DNA of 20,080 nucleotides from NCBI GenBank assembly GCA_900768125.1, contig CAAGBS010000019.1, positions 1 through 20,080 of the forward strand, given 5' to 3'. The notes beneath the pieces are model-generated. The model saw only the letters and a program-made list of their open reading frames with translations. It did no database searches and was not told the origin of the DNA. Positions within the stretch are counted from its first letter, which is position 1; each line of letters starts with the position of its first letter. This document shows, piece by piece, positions 6,888 through 13,845 of the stretch. The stretch comes from Oscillospiraceae bacterium (GTDB taxonomy: Bacteria; Bacillota; Clostridia; Oscillospirales; Ruminococcaceae). Made by a program: the position numbers and the translations under genes.

Positions 6888-8721
6888 TTTCAGGCACCTC
6901 CCCGTCAACGTAATACTGCGCCTGCAGCCGGAACATTTCCGCATACTCTCCGTTTTTCCTCATCAGGCTTTCGTGAGTTCCGTACTCGCACAGTTCGCCG
7001 TCCCTGAACATCGCAACGTTGTTGCAGAACTGCGTTGAACTCAGCCGATGACTGATATACACCGCAGTCTTTCCGCCTGTCAGACTGTCGAAATCGTTAT
7101 ACAGCCTGCTTTCAGCGATGGCGTCCAGCGCGGCGGTCGGCTCGTCGAGGACTACCACGTGGGCGTCCTTGTACAGCGCCCTTGCAAGCGCCAGCTTCTG
7201 CTTTTCGCCGCCGGAAAGGTCAACGCCGTCGTCGTGAATTATTTTCAGTATCTCGGTGTCCACTCCGTGCGGAAGCTTCGCCAGCTTATCAGCGAATCCC
7301 GCCGCATTCAGGCAGTCCTCAGCCCGCCGTTTGTCGGTTTTCTCCGGGGACTGCATCGAAACGTTCTCCGCCAGCGGAAACGCGAAAAGCTCCACGTCCT
7401 GGAAGACCGGCGCGAAAAGCCGGTAGTAGCTGCGCTTGTCGTACCTGCGGATATCCACGCCATTCAGCAGTATTTCGCCCTCGGTAGGCTCGTACAGCCG
7501 GAGCAGCAGTTTAATAAATGTCGATTTTCCCGCGCCGTTCAGCCCCACGACTGCAAGGCGCTCCCCGGCGTTCAGCTTCAGCGAGAGATTTTTCAGAGCG
7601 TATTTTTCGGATTTCGGGTACTTGAACGATACGTTTCTGAACTCAAATTCGCAGCTTTCCATCTCCGGTACGGCAATTCCGCTGTCTGCGCTGTCGCCGC
7701 CGTCAAAGTCCATGAAGCTGCGGAAATCGTCCACCTGCCTGCTTTTCTGGAGCAGTTCTCCCAAGCCGCTGAACACCGAATTGATGAACTGAAACAGCGT
7801 GGCCGCCGAGGAAAGATACAAGCTGAAATCGCCTATCGAAAGCCCGTCGTAAGCCACCGACCAGATGAGCCACGCATAAACCGCGCAGTGCGACAGCGCG
7901 ACCATCGCTCCCGAAAAAACCGCCGCCCAGAACCACAGCACAGCGTTCTTTTTCTCCGCTTCGAGCCGTTCCTTTTTCAGTTCGCGGTATTTGTTCACCA
8001 GCCAGTCCCGCAGACCGAAAAGCCTGATGTCCTTTGCGGGTGCGAAGTCGGTTATCTGCCATCGCATGTAGTTGTCCCTGCGCCACCATGGCGCGAGGGG
8101 GTCCCATATCTTCGATTTGGAATACTTGTTGAATCTGTCGCCGACAATGCAGGTGAACGCCGATATTCCCGCCATCACAAGAATTATCCACGGGTTGAAC
8201 GTCCCCAGAATGAACAGTCCCACGATCGTGACCGAAAGCGACATCAGGAGTTCGATCAGCTTTCGCATCATGCCCTCTACGCCGTCGTTGTTGCTGTTGC
8301 AGGCGTTGCTGGCTTTCTGATAGCAATCCATGACGTCAGGGTCTTCAAGGTGCTGGAAATCAATGCTCATCACCTTGCGGTTCTTCTCTCCTTTCATTCT
8401 GAACCGCGTATCAATGAACCGCCACCATATCTCGCTGTTATAGTAAGTATTAAGCATGGTCGAGGCGAGCTGAATAACGGTAAATCCCGCCACCAGCCAC
8501 AGCAGGGTCTCCCAGCCCGCCGCTCCGGTTATCATGTCGATGACGAACTTAGAGATGAACGTCCAGAGATACTGCATGAGCGGCGCGCAGATTATCCCCA
8601 GCGGGATAATCATGAATATTCCCCGAGAATGCCGCCGCAGCGCCGAAAGCGTCCAGCGGATATTGCTGAACAGACCGTATTCGCGGTGCAGCCGGTTCTG
8701 ATTTTCGTCAGTCTTTTTCAT
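6871..8721 (-). CDS. ABC exporter half-transporter (membrane domain fused to ATPase), first subunit
   Basis: A 616-aa protein built like its downstream partner: N-terminal membrane domain (about residues 30-330), then an ATPase with Walker A GLNGAGKST (393-401), Q-loop FQDVELF, signature LSGGE (502-506), Walker B VVVLDEPTAALD (about 522-533) and switch His in YISHR (His 558). Both subunits keep the catalytic Glu, so neither ATP site is obviously degenerate, unlike many heterodimeric exporters. AAGGAG lies 8 nt before ATG 8721. The start overlaps the end of the regulator gene by 14 nt and the stop overlaps the next half-transporter by 17 nt. Both proteins share a DFQH/DFEH-x-EDP stretch in the membrane domain, so they probably arose by duplication. 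Confidence 0.93.
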   Translation of the reverse strand: MKKTDENQNRLHREYGLFSNIRWTLSALRRHSRGIFMIIPLGIICAPLMQYLWTFISKFVIDMITGAAGWETLLWLVAGFTVIQLASTMLNTYYNSEIWWRFIDTRFRMKGEKNRKVMSIDFQHLEDPDVMDCYQKASNACNSNNDGVEGMMRKLIELLMSLSVTIVGLFILGTFNPWIILVMAGISAFTCIVGDRFNKYSKSKIWDPLAPWWRRDNYMRWQITDFAPAKDIRLFGLRDWLVNKYRELKKERLEAEKKNAVLWFWAAVFSGAMVALSHCAVYAWLIWSVAYDGLSIGDFSLYLSSAATLFQFINSVFSGLGELLQKSRQVDDFRSFMDFDGGDSADSGIAVPEMESCEFEFRNVSFKYPKSEKYALKNLSLKLNAGERLAVVGLNGAGKSTFIKLLLRLYEPTEGEILLNGVDIRRYDKRSYYRLFAPVFQDVELFAFPLAENVSMQSPEKTDKRRAEDCLNAAGFADKLAKLPHGVDTEILKIIHDDGVDLSGGEKQKLALARALYKDAHVVVLDEPTAALDAIAESRLYNDFDSLTGGKTAVYISHRLSSTQFCNNVAMFRDGELCEYGTHESLMRKNGEYAEMFRLQAQYYVDGEVPENAANA

Positions 8722-9574
8722 CTGCGGGCTCCTTTTTGTATGTATCGTTCTTGAAATACCGCTCGCTTCGCCAGTCGTTGTTGTAGCTGAAATTAGTCGG
8801 CGGGGTCAGCACGTATCTCGCCGCGGCGATAAACGCGACCAGTTCGCAGCGTGAAATATACTGATATATTTTCTCGCTTCTGTCCCCGCCGTTGAGCGTG
8901 GCTTCCCAGATGAAGCCTATCCCGCAGAAATCCCTGATTATTTCAGCGGCGTTTTCCGCGGAAATACCCAGTTCATGCATGAGCGTGTCCTCCTTGAAGA
9001 ACATCGAGCCGTCGCGCCCCGCGAGGAAGTACAGCGCTTTGAGCGAGTTCGGCTTTGAGAGCACGCTGAAAAGCCTGACGTACTGCTCGTCGTATTTCAG
9101 CACCTTGTCGTAGCCGCACTTCGGCTCGGGGAAAAGGAATGCGAACTGCAGGTTGGCGTTGTTGCGCATTTCAAGGAACCCGCCCGGGAAATTGATCCGG
9201 CTGTGGCAGTCCCGTTCGCAGGAGAGTATCTCCTCCGGGATAGGTTCGTACTTTGCCGCCCCGCAGAATCCCATCGGGAACGCCCTGAAAATGCTGAAAA
9301 CTTCGTCAAACCGCTTTTCGTTGGGCGTGTTCCTTATGTGCAGCATTACCCGGTCGTAAATAGATATGCTCTCGTCTTTAAGCCCGTACAGTTCGTCTAT
9401 CGAAACTTCCAGCTTTTCCGCGATTTTCGGCAGCAGCGCCGCGTCCGGGAAGCTGTTCATCTCCCACTTCGAGACCGCCTGCGGGGAAACTCCCGCAAAG
9501 TCGGCAAGCTGTTCCTGGGTTATCCCTTTTTCCTTGCGTATCCTGCGCAGGTTTGCGTTGAATGTATTGTCCAT
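8708..9574 (-). CDS. XRE-type transcriptional regulator with a second, ArsR-like helix-turn-helix
   Basis: A 288-aa cytoplasmic protein. Residues 7-62 form a classic Cro/C1 helix-turn-helix (ITQEQLADFAGVSPQAVSKWE, about 18-38), expected to bind DNA. The middle is unassigned. Residues about 165-228 (YVRLFSVLSKPNSLKALYFL, then MHELGISAENAAEIIRDFCG and GIGFIWEATLN) have the pattern of an ArsR-type winged helix. The tail is charged. GGGAGGG lies about 7 nt before ATG 9574; the ATG at 9580 is too close to it. It is the first gene of the operon and overlaps the first half-transporter by 14 nt, so it probably controls that exporter and itself. The inducer is unknown. Confidence 0.9.
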   Translation of the reverse strand: MDNTFNANLRRIRKEKGITQEQLADFAGVSPQAVSKWEMNSFPDAALLPKIAEKLEVSIDELYGLKDESISIYDRVMLHIRNTPNEKRFDEVFSIFRAFPMGFCGAAKYEPIPEEILSCERDCHSRINFPGGFLEMRNNANLQFAFLFPEPKCGYDKVLKYDEQYVRLFSVLSKPNSLKALYFLAGRDGSMFFKEDTLMHELGISAENAAEIIRDFCGIGFIWEATLNGGDRSEKIYQYISRCELVAFIAAARYVLTPPTNFSYNNDWRSERYFKNDTYKKEPADEKD

Positions 9575-9605
9575 TTTCATACCCTCCCATATCTGCTATG
9601 AGTTA

Positions 9606-9634
9606 ATTATAGCACAATGAGCGGTTGAATACAA
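9606..9634 (-). promoter_or_regulatory. Promoter of the regulator/exporter operon
   Basis: On the minus strand TTGTAT (9634-9629) and TATAAT (9611-9606) are separated by 17 bp, and transcription would start near 9599. Upstream, two similar 11-mers, TGATTTCAACC (9650-9660) and TGAAATCAACC (9679-9689) on the plus strand, lie 29 bp apart start to start. A GTTGAA...TTCAAC inverted repeat spans 9624-9659. These could be binding sites for the XRE regulator, but that is only a guess. Confidence 0.7.
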
Positions 9635-9712
9635 CTTAATTATGGTTTATGATTTCAACCACAGGTTTATATGAAATCTGAAATCAACCGTGCGGCGAAT
9701 CCGGGAACAAAA

Positions 9713-9743
9713 AACTCCTGCGGTATCGTTTTACCGCAGGAGA
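9713..9743 (-). terminator. Terminator hairpin, distal copy of a duplicated 31-bp sequence
   Basis: An 11-bp stem CTCCTGCGGTA/TACCGCAGGAG with a 6-nt loop (9715-9742). On the minus strand it is followed by TTTTTTG, so it is a good rho-independent terminator for the sigma/membrane protein/secreted protein operon. The same 31 bases occur at 9984-10014 without the T run. Confidence 0.75.
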
Positions 9744-9983
9744 CAGCTTGTTGAAAAAGTCTAAACAACAATAAATTGCGAAAGACCGTGGGGGAAAAAC
9801 TCTTGTTTTTCCCCCACACCCCTTTTAGCGCCTTTGAAGCGTAAAACCGCACTGCGTGCGGAGTGACTGCGCTTCGCGCAGAGTACGGGGGCGCTGCCCC
9901 CGTAAGCCCCCGCTTCCTTTTGTGACAAAAGGAAGCGAAAAACAATACGCTAAATTTTTAATTTGTACTTTTTTCGACAGACT
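9744..9983. repeat. Hairpin-array intergenic repeat, copy 2, with inverted ends
   Basis: A 240-bp block without a credible gene lies between the two copies of the 31-bp hairpin sequence. Its ends are imperfect inverted repeats: AGCTTGTTGAAAAAGT (9745-9760) and the complement of AGTCTGTCGAAAAAAGT (9967-9983). Inside are five hairpins: 9788-9799/9806-9817 (12 bp), 9847-9852/9856-9861, 9867-9872/9876-9881, 9885-9892/9896-9903 (8 bp), and a near-perfect palindrome 9911-9923/9925-9937 (13 bp). It shares the GGAAAA-CTCTTG-TTTTCC motif and the following TTTAGCGC with the block at 61-253. A 92-codon open frame here (9667-9945, minus) only reads through the hairpins. Confidence 0.7.
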
Positions 9984-10014
9984 AACTCCTGCGGTATCGT
10001 TTTACCGCAGGAGA
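9984..10014 (-). repeat. Proximal copy of the duplicated 31-bp hairpin sequence
   Basis: Identical over 31 bases (starting AACTCCTGCGG, ending CCGCAGGAGA) to 9713-9743. It starts 5 nt after the stop of the secreted repeat protein, where a terminator is expected, but on the minus strand the hairpin is followed by TTAGTCTG and not by a T run, so it should terminate poorly. The pair flanks the hairpin-array repeat as direct repeats. Confidence 0.8.
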
Positions 10015-10018
10015 GAAA

Positions 10019-12523
10019 TTATTTTGCAGTTATGACGTTAGACCACGCGCCGTAATAAGTCACGCCGTTGACTATCTTGTACGGACGCACCCTGAACTTC
10101 TCGGTATCGCCCGGTGTATATTTCACGGCTCGGCTGAGTTTACCAGAGGTGGTCAGCTTTTTGAACGCTCCGCCGTTCTCGGAATAGTATATCTGATAGC
10201 CGTCAGCGCCGGCGGATTTCTTCCAGCTGAGCGTTACGCGCTTCCAGCCGCCGGAGGTCTTCCCGGGCTTTGAGGTCAGCGTTGTTTTCGGCGGCACTAT
10301 CCTGAAATTCAGCGTTTTTGTGCCCGTATAGTCGCCCATGCCGCTGATGGTCACGGTCGCCTTGCCTATATTCTTGTTGTTTTTATAGGTCACGGTGTAG
10401 TCCGTACCGTTCACAAGCTTTTTCTTGCCGTCCTTGACAACTACAGTGGGGGTCAGGGCTTTTCCGGTGTACGCCTTGCTGGATATCTTCCCGAATTTCA
10501 GCGTTGAGATATCCGTTTTCAGAGCTTTTTCGGTGTACTCGTCCCAGCTTCCGTCAACGTATTTTCCTTTGCTGATGATATAGTATTTAAACCTGCAAAT
10601 ATCGGAGTCACATAGGGTTTCCCAAATGTCATCGGTGCCGTTGAAGCATACTGCGACTGCATAACCGCCGTCCGCTGTGTCAAATTCCTTGATGAAAGAC
10701 GAGAGATCCTCTCCGCGGTCCTCAACGACCGTTAAGATGGTGCAACCGTCCTGACCGCCGTAAGGGTCGGTGAGGTAAAAATTAACGTGATAAGCCGCGT
10801 CTGGAAGTTCAACGTCTTCATCGCGCTCCTGCGAAAAATCGCCGAACCACACCGACATGCAAAGCGAAGTTTTATTTTTGGACTGGGCCTCTTTGAAAAG
10901 TTCGAACTTATCCTTTGGCACAGAGAATATCAGCGCATTATAGCACGACATGAAATTATCGGTGACGAATATATCGGGCTTGTCGGTCTCATAGCCGGGA
11001 ATTATTTCGCGGTCAACGCCAAACCGCACGGTATAACCGTTATTGCTGCCGTCCACCAGGACGTTTTTGGCGCCGGTGACATAGTAGGCAAGGGTGCAGT
11101 CGCGGCTGGCGCGCAGCGACTGTGCCCAGGGCGCGTTATCACTGCAGGAAAGCACGCCGATGAGGTCTCCGCTGTCGGTGTATTCCAGCCATGTCCGGAA
11201 GCCGCCGTCAGCCGTGCAGTCTGCCTCGAACGCCTCCATTGAATATCTGTCGCCGCCGTCTATACTTATCATCGCCCAGTTATCGTACTGGAAAAACAGG
11301 TTCATATGCATACTCGTCTGGTCGTCTTCGGAGTACTTCTCTTTGAACAGCTTCACCTTTTCAGCCGGAACAGTGAAAATCGCGCTGATGTAGCCCTTAT
11401 AGCAGTCAGTGCTGACGCTGACTGACGGCTGCGTGAAATCAAGCTCGGAGTGGTCGATCTCCGGCGGGTAGAAATCGTAGATTACCTGAGGTTCGCTGCT
11501 TCCGTCAACCAGTCCCTTGTCAGAGGTTATGCTGTAACTCATCGTTACATTGTAGTCTGCTTTCACCTTGTCCATGAAGCTTTCATCGCTGCCGCAGGTC
11601 AGTGCCGCTATGTAGTCGCCATTTTGGGTGAATCCGCCCTGCACCGAGAATTTGCCCTTGTCCGGAACTCCGTCAGCGGAATACGCAGTCAGCTCCAGAC
11701 CGCGATACGCGCGGAGAGTGAGCGCTGCGCTATATCCATTGCTGAAATTCGCCGTCATATTCAGGCGCGGGTTTTCGGAAACCAAATCGTCCCGATACAT
11801 CAGTTCGTATTTCTCTTTCGGGATAACGAAAAACAATGTGGAGCAGCCCTCCTGCCAGTCGTCAAGCAGCTCTACGTTCGGCTTTGAGCAGTCAAGTTCC
11901 GGGAATTCCTGCATGGGCTTGTCCGTTTCAGTCTTGGTGATGTACCTCTTACCGGCGCTGCCGTCTATGGTTCCGAACATGTCTTTCATGTAATACGAAA
12001 TGCGGAACTGGTCGGATTCCCTTGCAGCTTTGGCAACGGGTGCGTCCTCTCTCAGCGACAGCGCGAAACAATGCGTGCCGTCCTTTGTCACGAACTTCTC
12101 CGATTCATAGTCGTCCTCCGGAACGTCTTCACCGTCGCCATATACGCCTATCCATTCGTTCTCGATATTCCCGCCCTCGCCGCAGTAGTAGTATGAAACG
12201 TGGTATTGCGCTATCTGCCTGTCAGAATCGTCCCGCTCTCCTGAAATCCCTCCGAACCACACAAACATATTCATACTGGTGGTGAATTTGTCGTTCATTT
12301 TCTCGAAAAGCTCGAATTTTTCGTCCGGAATGCATATCAGCAGCGTTGTGAAGCCTTTTTTGTAGTCTGTCCTGAGGACAACGTCCGGCTGATTTACGTC
12401 AACTCCGGATATCTTCGGTGTTTCCACCGTTTCCGGAAAAGTCTGCGCGAATGCCGCAACACCCGGCGTTGATACCGCCAGAACAGCGGCTAGCACGCCT
12501 GCGAAAATTTTATTCAGCTTCAT
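10019..12523 (-). CDS. Secreted protein with four novel repeats, an Ig-like and an FN3-like domain
   Basis: An 834-aa exported protein. A signal peptide (MKLNKIFAGVLAAVLAVSTP, cleavage near A-F-A, residue 26) is followed by four diverged repeats of about 130-145 residues, at about 44-190, 213-342, 365-494 and 515-660. Each opens with a P-[DNS]-V/I stretch, then a hydrophobic strand, a [IV]P-x-[ED]-K-[FYV]-[EK]-L motif and a conserved hydrophobic middle, and ends with a strand plus [LYI]-V/I-DGS. I do not recognise this repeat. The C-terminus has an Ig-like domain (about 671-742: AYTGKALTPTVVVKDGKK, then NGTDYTVTY) common in secreted Clostridia proteins, and an FN3-like domain (about 745-834). 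No LPXTG or membrane anchor. GGAGG precedes ATG 12523, which overlaps the membrane protein gene by 14 nt. Confidence 0.87.
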   Translation of the reverse strand: MKLNKIFAGVLAAVLAVSTPGVAAFAQTFPETVETPKISGVDVNQPDVVLRTDYKKGFTTLLICIPDEKFELFEKMNDKFTTSMNMFVWFGGISGERDDSDRQIAQYHVSYYYCGEGGNIENEWIGVYGDGEDVPEDDYESEKFVTKDGTHCFALSLREDAPVAKAARESDQFRISYYMKDMFGTIDGSAGKRYITKTETDKPMQEFPELDCSKPNVELLDDWQEGCSTLFFVIPKEKYELMYRDDLVSENPRLNMTANFSNGYSAALTLRAYRGLELTAYSADGVPDKGKFSVQGGFTQNGDYIAALTCGSDESFMDKVKADYNVTMSYSITSDKGLVDGSSEPQVIYDFYPPEIDHSELDFTQPSVSVSTDCYKGYISAIFTVPAEKVKLFKEKYSEDDQTSMHMNLFFQYDNWAMISIDGGDRYSMEAFEADCTADGGFRTWLEYTDSGDLIGVLSCSDNAPWAQSLRASRDCTLAYYVTGAKNVLVDGSNNGYTVRFGVDREIIPGYETDKPDIFVTDNFMSCYNALIFSVPKDKFELFKEAQSKNKTSLCMSVWFGDFSQERDEDVELPDAAYHVNFYLTDPYGGQDGCTILTVVEDRGEDLSSFIKEFDTADGGYAVAVCFNGTDDIWETLCDSDICRFKYYIISKGKYVDGSWDEYTEKALKTDISTLKFGKISSKAYTGKALTPTVVVKDGKKKLVNGTDYTVTYKNNKNIGKATVTISGMGDYTGTKTLNFRIVPPKTTLTSKPGKTSGGWKRVTLSWKKSAGADGYQIYYSENGGAFKKLTTSGKLSRAVKYTPGDTEKFRVRPYKIVNGVTYYGAWSNVITAK

Positions 12524-13220
12524 AGCTTACCTCCTGTAATGGTACTTCTTCAAATCCGCATATCTCGTTCCTGATTGCAAGATCCACGATTTCTTCCTTG
12601 GACATTATTCCGTCCAGCGTTAAAATGTACTTTTCATTGTTCCACATAACCAGCGAACTGGTGGATTCTTCGTATTCAAACTGAATGCAGACCGCGTCGC
12701 AGCCGTTGACCGAAGTTTCCTCCAGCACGCCTTTTTCAGTATTGATATGTGAATTGTACGATTCCTTGATATTCTGCTCAAATATCAGCAGGTCATCAGC
12801 AGAGTTCTTATACAGAACATATACGCCAAAAACGGATTCATTCACCTCGTATAATTCATACCCATCCGGCACGACCGAAAGCCGGTACGCCGTCTGGATC
12901 CTGTCGGGGCTTCCATTCGGGTCCACAACAAACAGATGTGTGTTATCGCTGTAGACCTTGCCGTGGAAACTCTGCGTGAAGTGAACCGTGAATACTGCGC
13001 CGGTTATGATAGCAGTAACAAGCACTATCAGCGCCAGCTTCACCGATTTTTTCAGAGGAAGCCGCGGCAAACTGACGCATGTTTTATCCGGTGCGAGCAG
13101 CTTTTTCATTTTCCGCCTGAATCCGAAAGAAAACCGATGGTCGGGAAGGCTGCCGTACTGCGCTATATCGTTTTCGAAATCGTCCTGCAAAGCTTTTGCT
13201 ATCAGCTCATCAGCCCTCAT
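12510..13220 (-). CDS. Single-pass membrane protein, probable anti-sigma factor (DUF4367-like)
   Basis: A 236-aa protein with a basic cytoplasmic N-terminus of about 58 residues, one transmembrane helix (60-79, VKLALIVLVTAIITGAVFTV) and an outside domain of about 150 residues. The outside part (VPDGYELYE, then a Val/Tyr strand, LIFEQNI, and GCDAVCIQFEYEES) resembles DUF4367-type domains found next to ECF sigma factors in Clostridia; this is from family memory, not a search. The N-terminus lacks an obvious HxxxCxxC zinc motif. AAAGGGG precedes ATG 13220, which overlaps the sigma factor gene by 11 nt, and its stop overlaps the secreted protein start by 14 nt. Position, topology and coupling suggest that it holds the sigma factor at the membrane and senses an external signal. 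Confidence 0.82.
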   Translation of the reverse strand: MRADELIAKALQDDFENDIAQYGSLPDHRFSFGFRRKMKKLLAPDKTCVSLPRLPLKKSVKLALIVLVTAIITGAVFTVHFTQSFHGKVYSDNTHLFVVDPNGSPDRIQTAYRLSVVPDGYELYEVNESVFGVYVLYKNSADDLLIFEQNIKESYNSHINTEKGVLEETSVNGCDAVCIQFEYEESTSSLVMWNNEKYILTLDGIMSKEEIVDLAIRNEICGFEEVPLQEVSYEAE

Positions 13221-13746
13221 GTGTCGCCCCTTTCAGCTTTTTGGTAAGGATAGTTCTGGCTCTTGAAACGGAAGAATACACGGAATTGACATTGATGTCA
13301 AGCAGTTTTGCTATCTCCTGCGCGGAACAGCCCTTGACAAAATACAGCATGGCAACGTTTTTCAGGGCAGGAGAAAGGCTTTGAATATTGCCGACTATCT
13401 CCGAGTAGCCTATGTCTGCGCTGACCGATTCCTCGATATTTCCGGGAGCGGCCGTTTCATCGCTCAGTTCTGATTCGCGGCTGCCGCGCTTCAGTTTGTT
13501 GAGAGCTATCCCTCTTACTATAATAACAAGGTAAGCCACGTTTTCCTTGCATGAATATTCCGAAAATTTCTGTATATTTTCGATGACCCTCAGAAACGCT
13601 TCGTGGACTGAATCCTCGGCAAGTTCGTGATTTCGCAGGACGGAATATGCAGTCTTGTACATAAGCTGCCGGTAGTCGTTGTAAAGCCGCTCGACAAGGC
13701 AGCTTTCCTCCTCGCTGTTCACCATTGATAAGTAATATTGAAGCAT
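13210..13746 (-). CDS. ECF-type RNA polymerase sigma factor
   Basis: A 178-aa sigma-70 family protein of extracytoplasmic-function size. Region 2 is at about residues 17-63 (LYNDYRQLMYKTAYSVLRNH, then AEDSVHEAFLRVIEN) and region 4 at about 119-172 (LSPALKNVAMLYFVKGCSAQ, then IAKLLDINVNSVYSSVSRAR). I use ATG 13746 because GGAGGT lies 9 nt upstream; the longer open frame to 13836 has no ribosome binding site and crosses the promoter. First gene of the operon, it overlaps the membrane protein by 11 nt. ECF factors are normally held by the membrane protein encoded next to them and released by a signal. Its own target promoters cannot be read from this window, since the operon promoter looks like a sigma-A site. 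Confidence 0.93.
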   Translation of the reverse strand: MLQYYLSMVNSEEESCLVERLYNDYRQLMYKTAYSVLRNHELAEDSVHEAFLRVIENIQKFSEYSCKENVAYLVIIVRGIALNKLKRGSRESELSDETAAPGNIEESVSADIGYSEIVGNIQSLSPALKNVAMLYFVKGCSAQEIAKLLDINVNSVYSSVSRARTILTKKLKGATHEG

Positions 13747-13779
13747 GTCTGAATGACCTCCGATGTTGACGATGATTAT

Positions 13780-13808
13780 ATTGTAGCACAAAAGCTGAAT
13801 AAAATCAA
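13780..13808 (-). promoter_or_regulatory. Sigma-A-like promoter of the ECF sigma operon
   Basis: On the minus strand TTGATT (13808-13803) and TACAAT (13785-13780) are separated by 17 bp, followed by GGAGGT and ATG 13746. It resembles a housekeeping promoter, with no obvious ECF-type -35 (AAC-containing) element, so basal expression probably depends on sigma-A. Confidence 0.72.
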
Positions 13809-13845
13809 GTGTTTTTATCGGAGCCGCGGCTGACATGTACGGACA

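Noticed and set aside
7048..8754. 568-codon open frame on the plus strand opposite the first ABC half-transporter and the end of the regulator gene
   Set aside because: It is the antisense shadow of strongly supported genes, is rich in Arg/His/Gln without domain motifs, and has no promoter or ribosome binding site of its own.
5064..9574. Bacteriocin or lantibiotic export and immunity operon
   Set aside because: No C39 peptidase domain, no modification enzyme and no small precursor peptide gene with a good ribosome binding site was found nearby.
9667..9945. 92-codon minus-strand open frame in the second repeat block
   Set aside because: It spans the terminator hairpin and the hairpin array, so it is better explained as a non-coding repeat.
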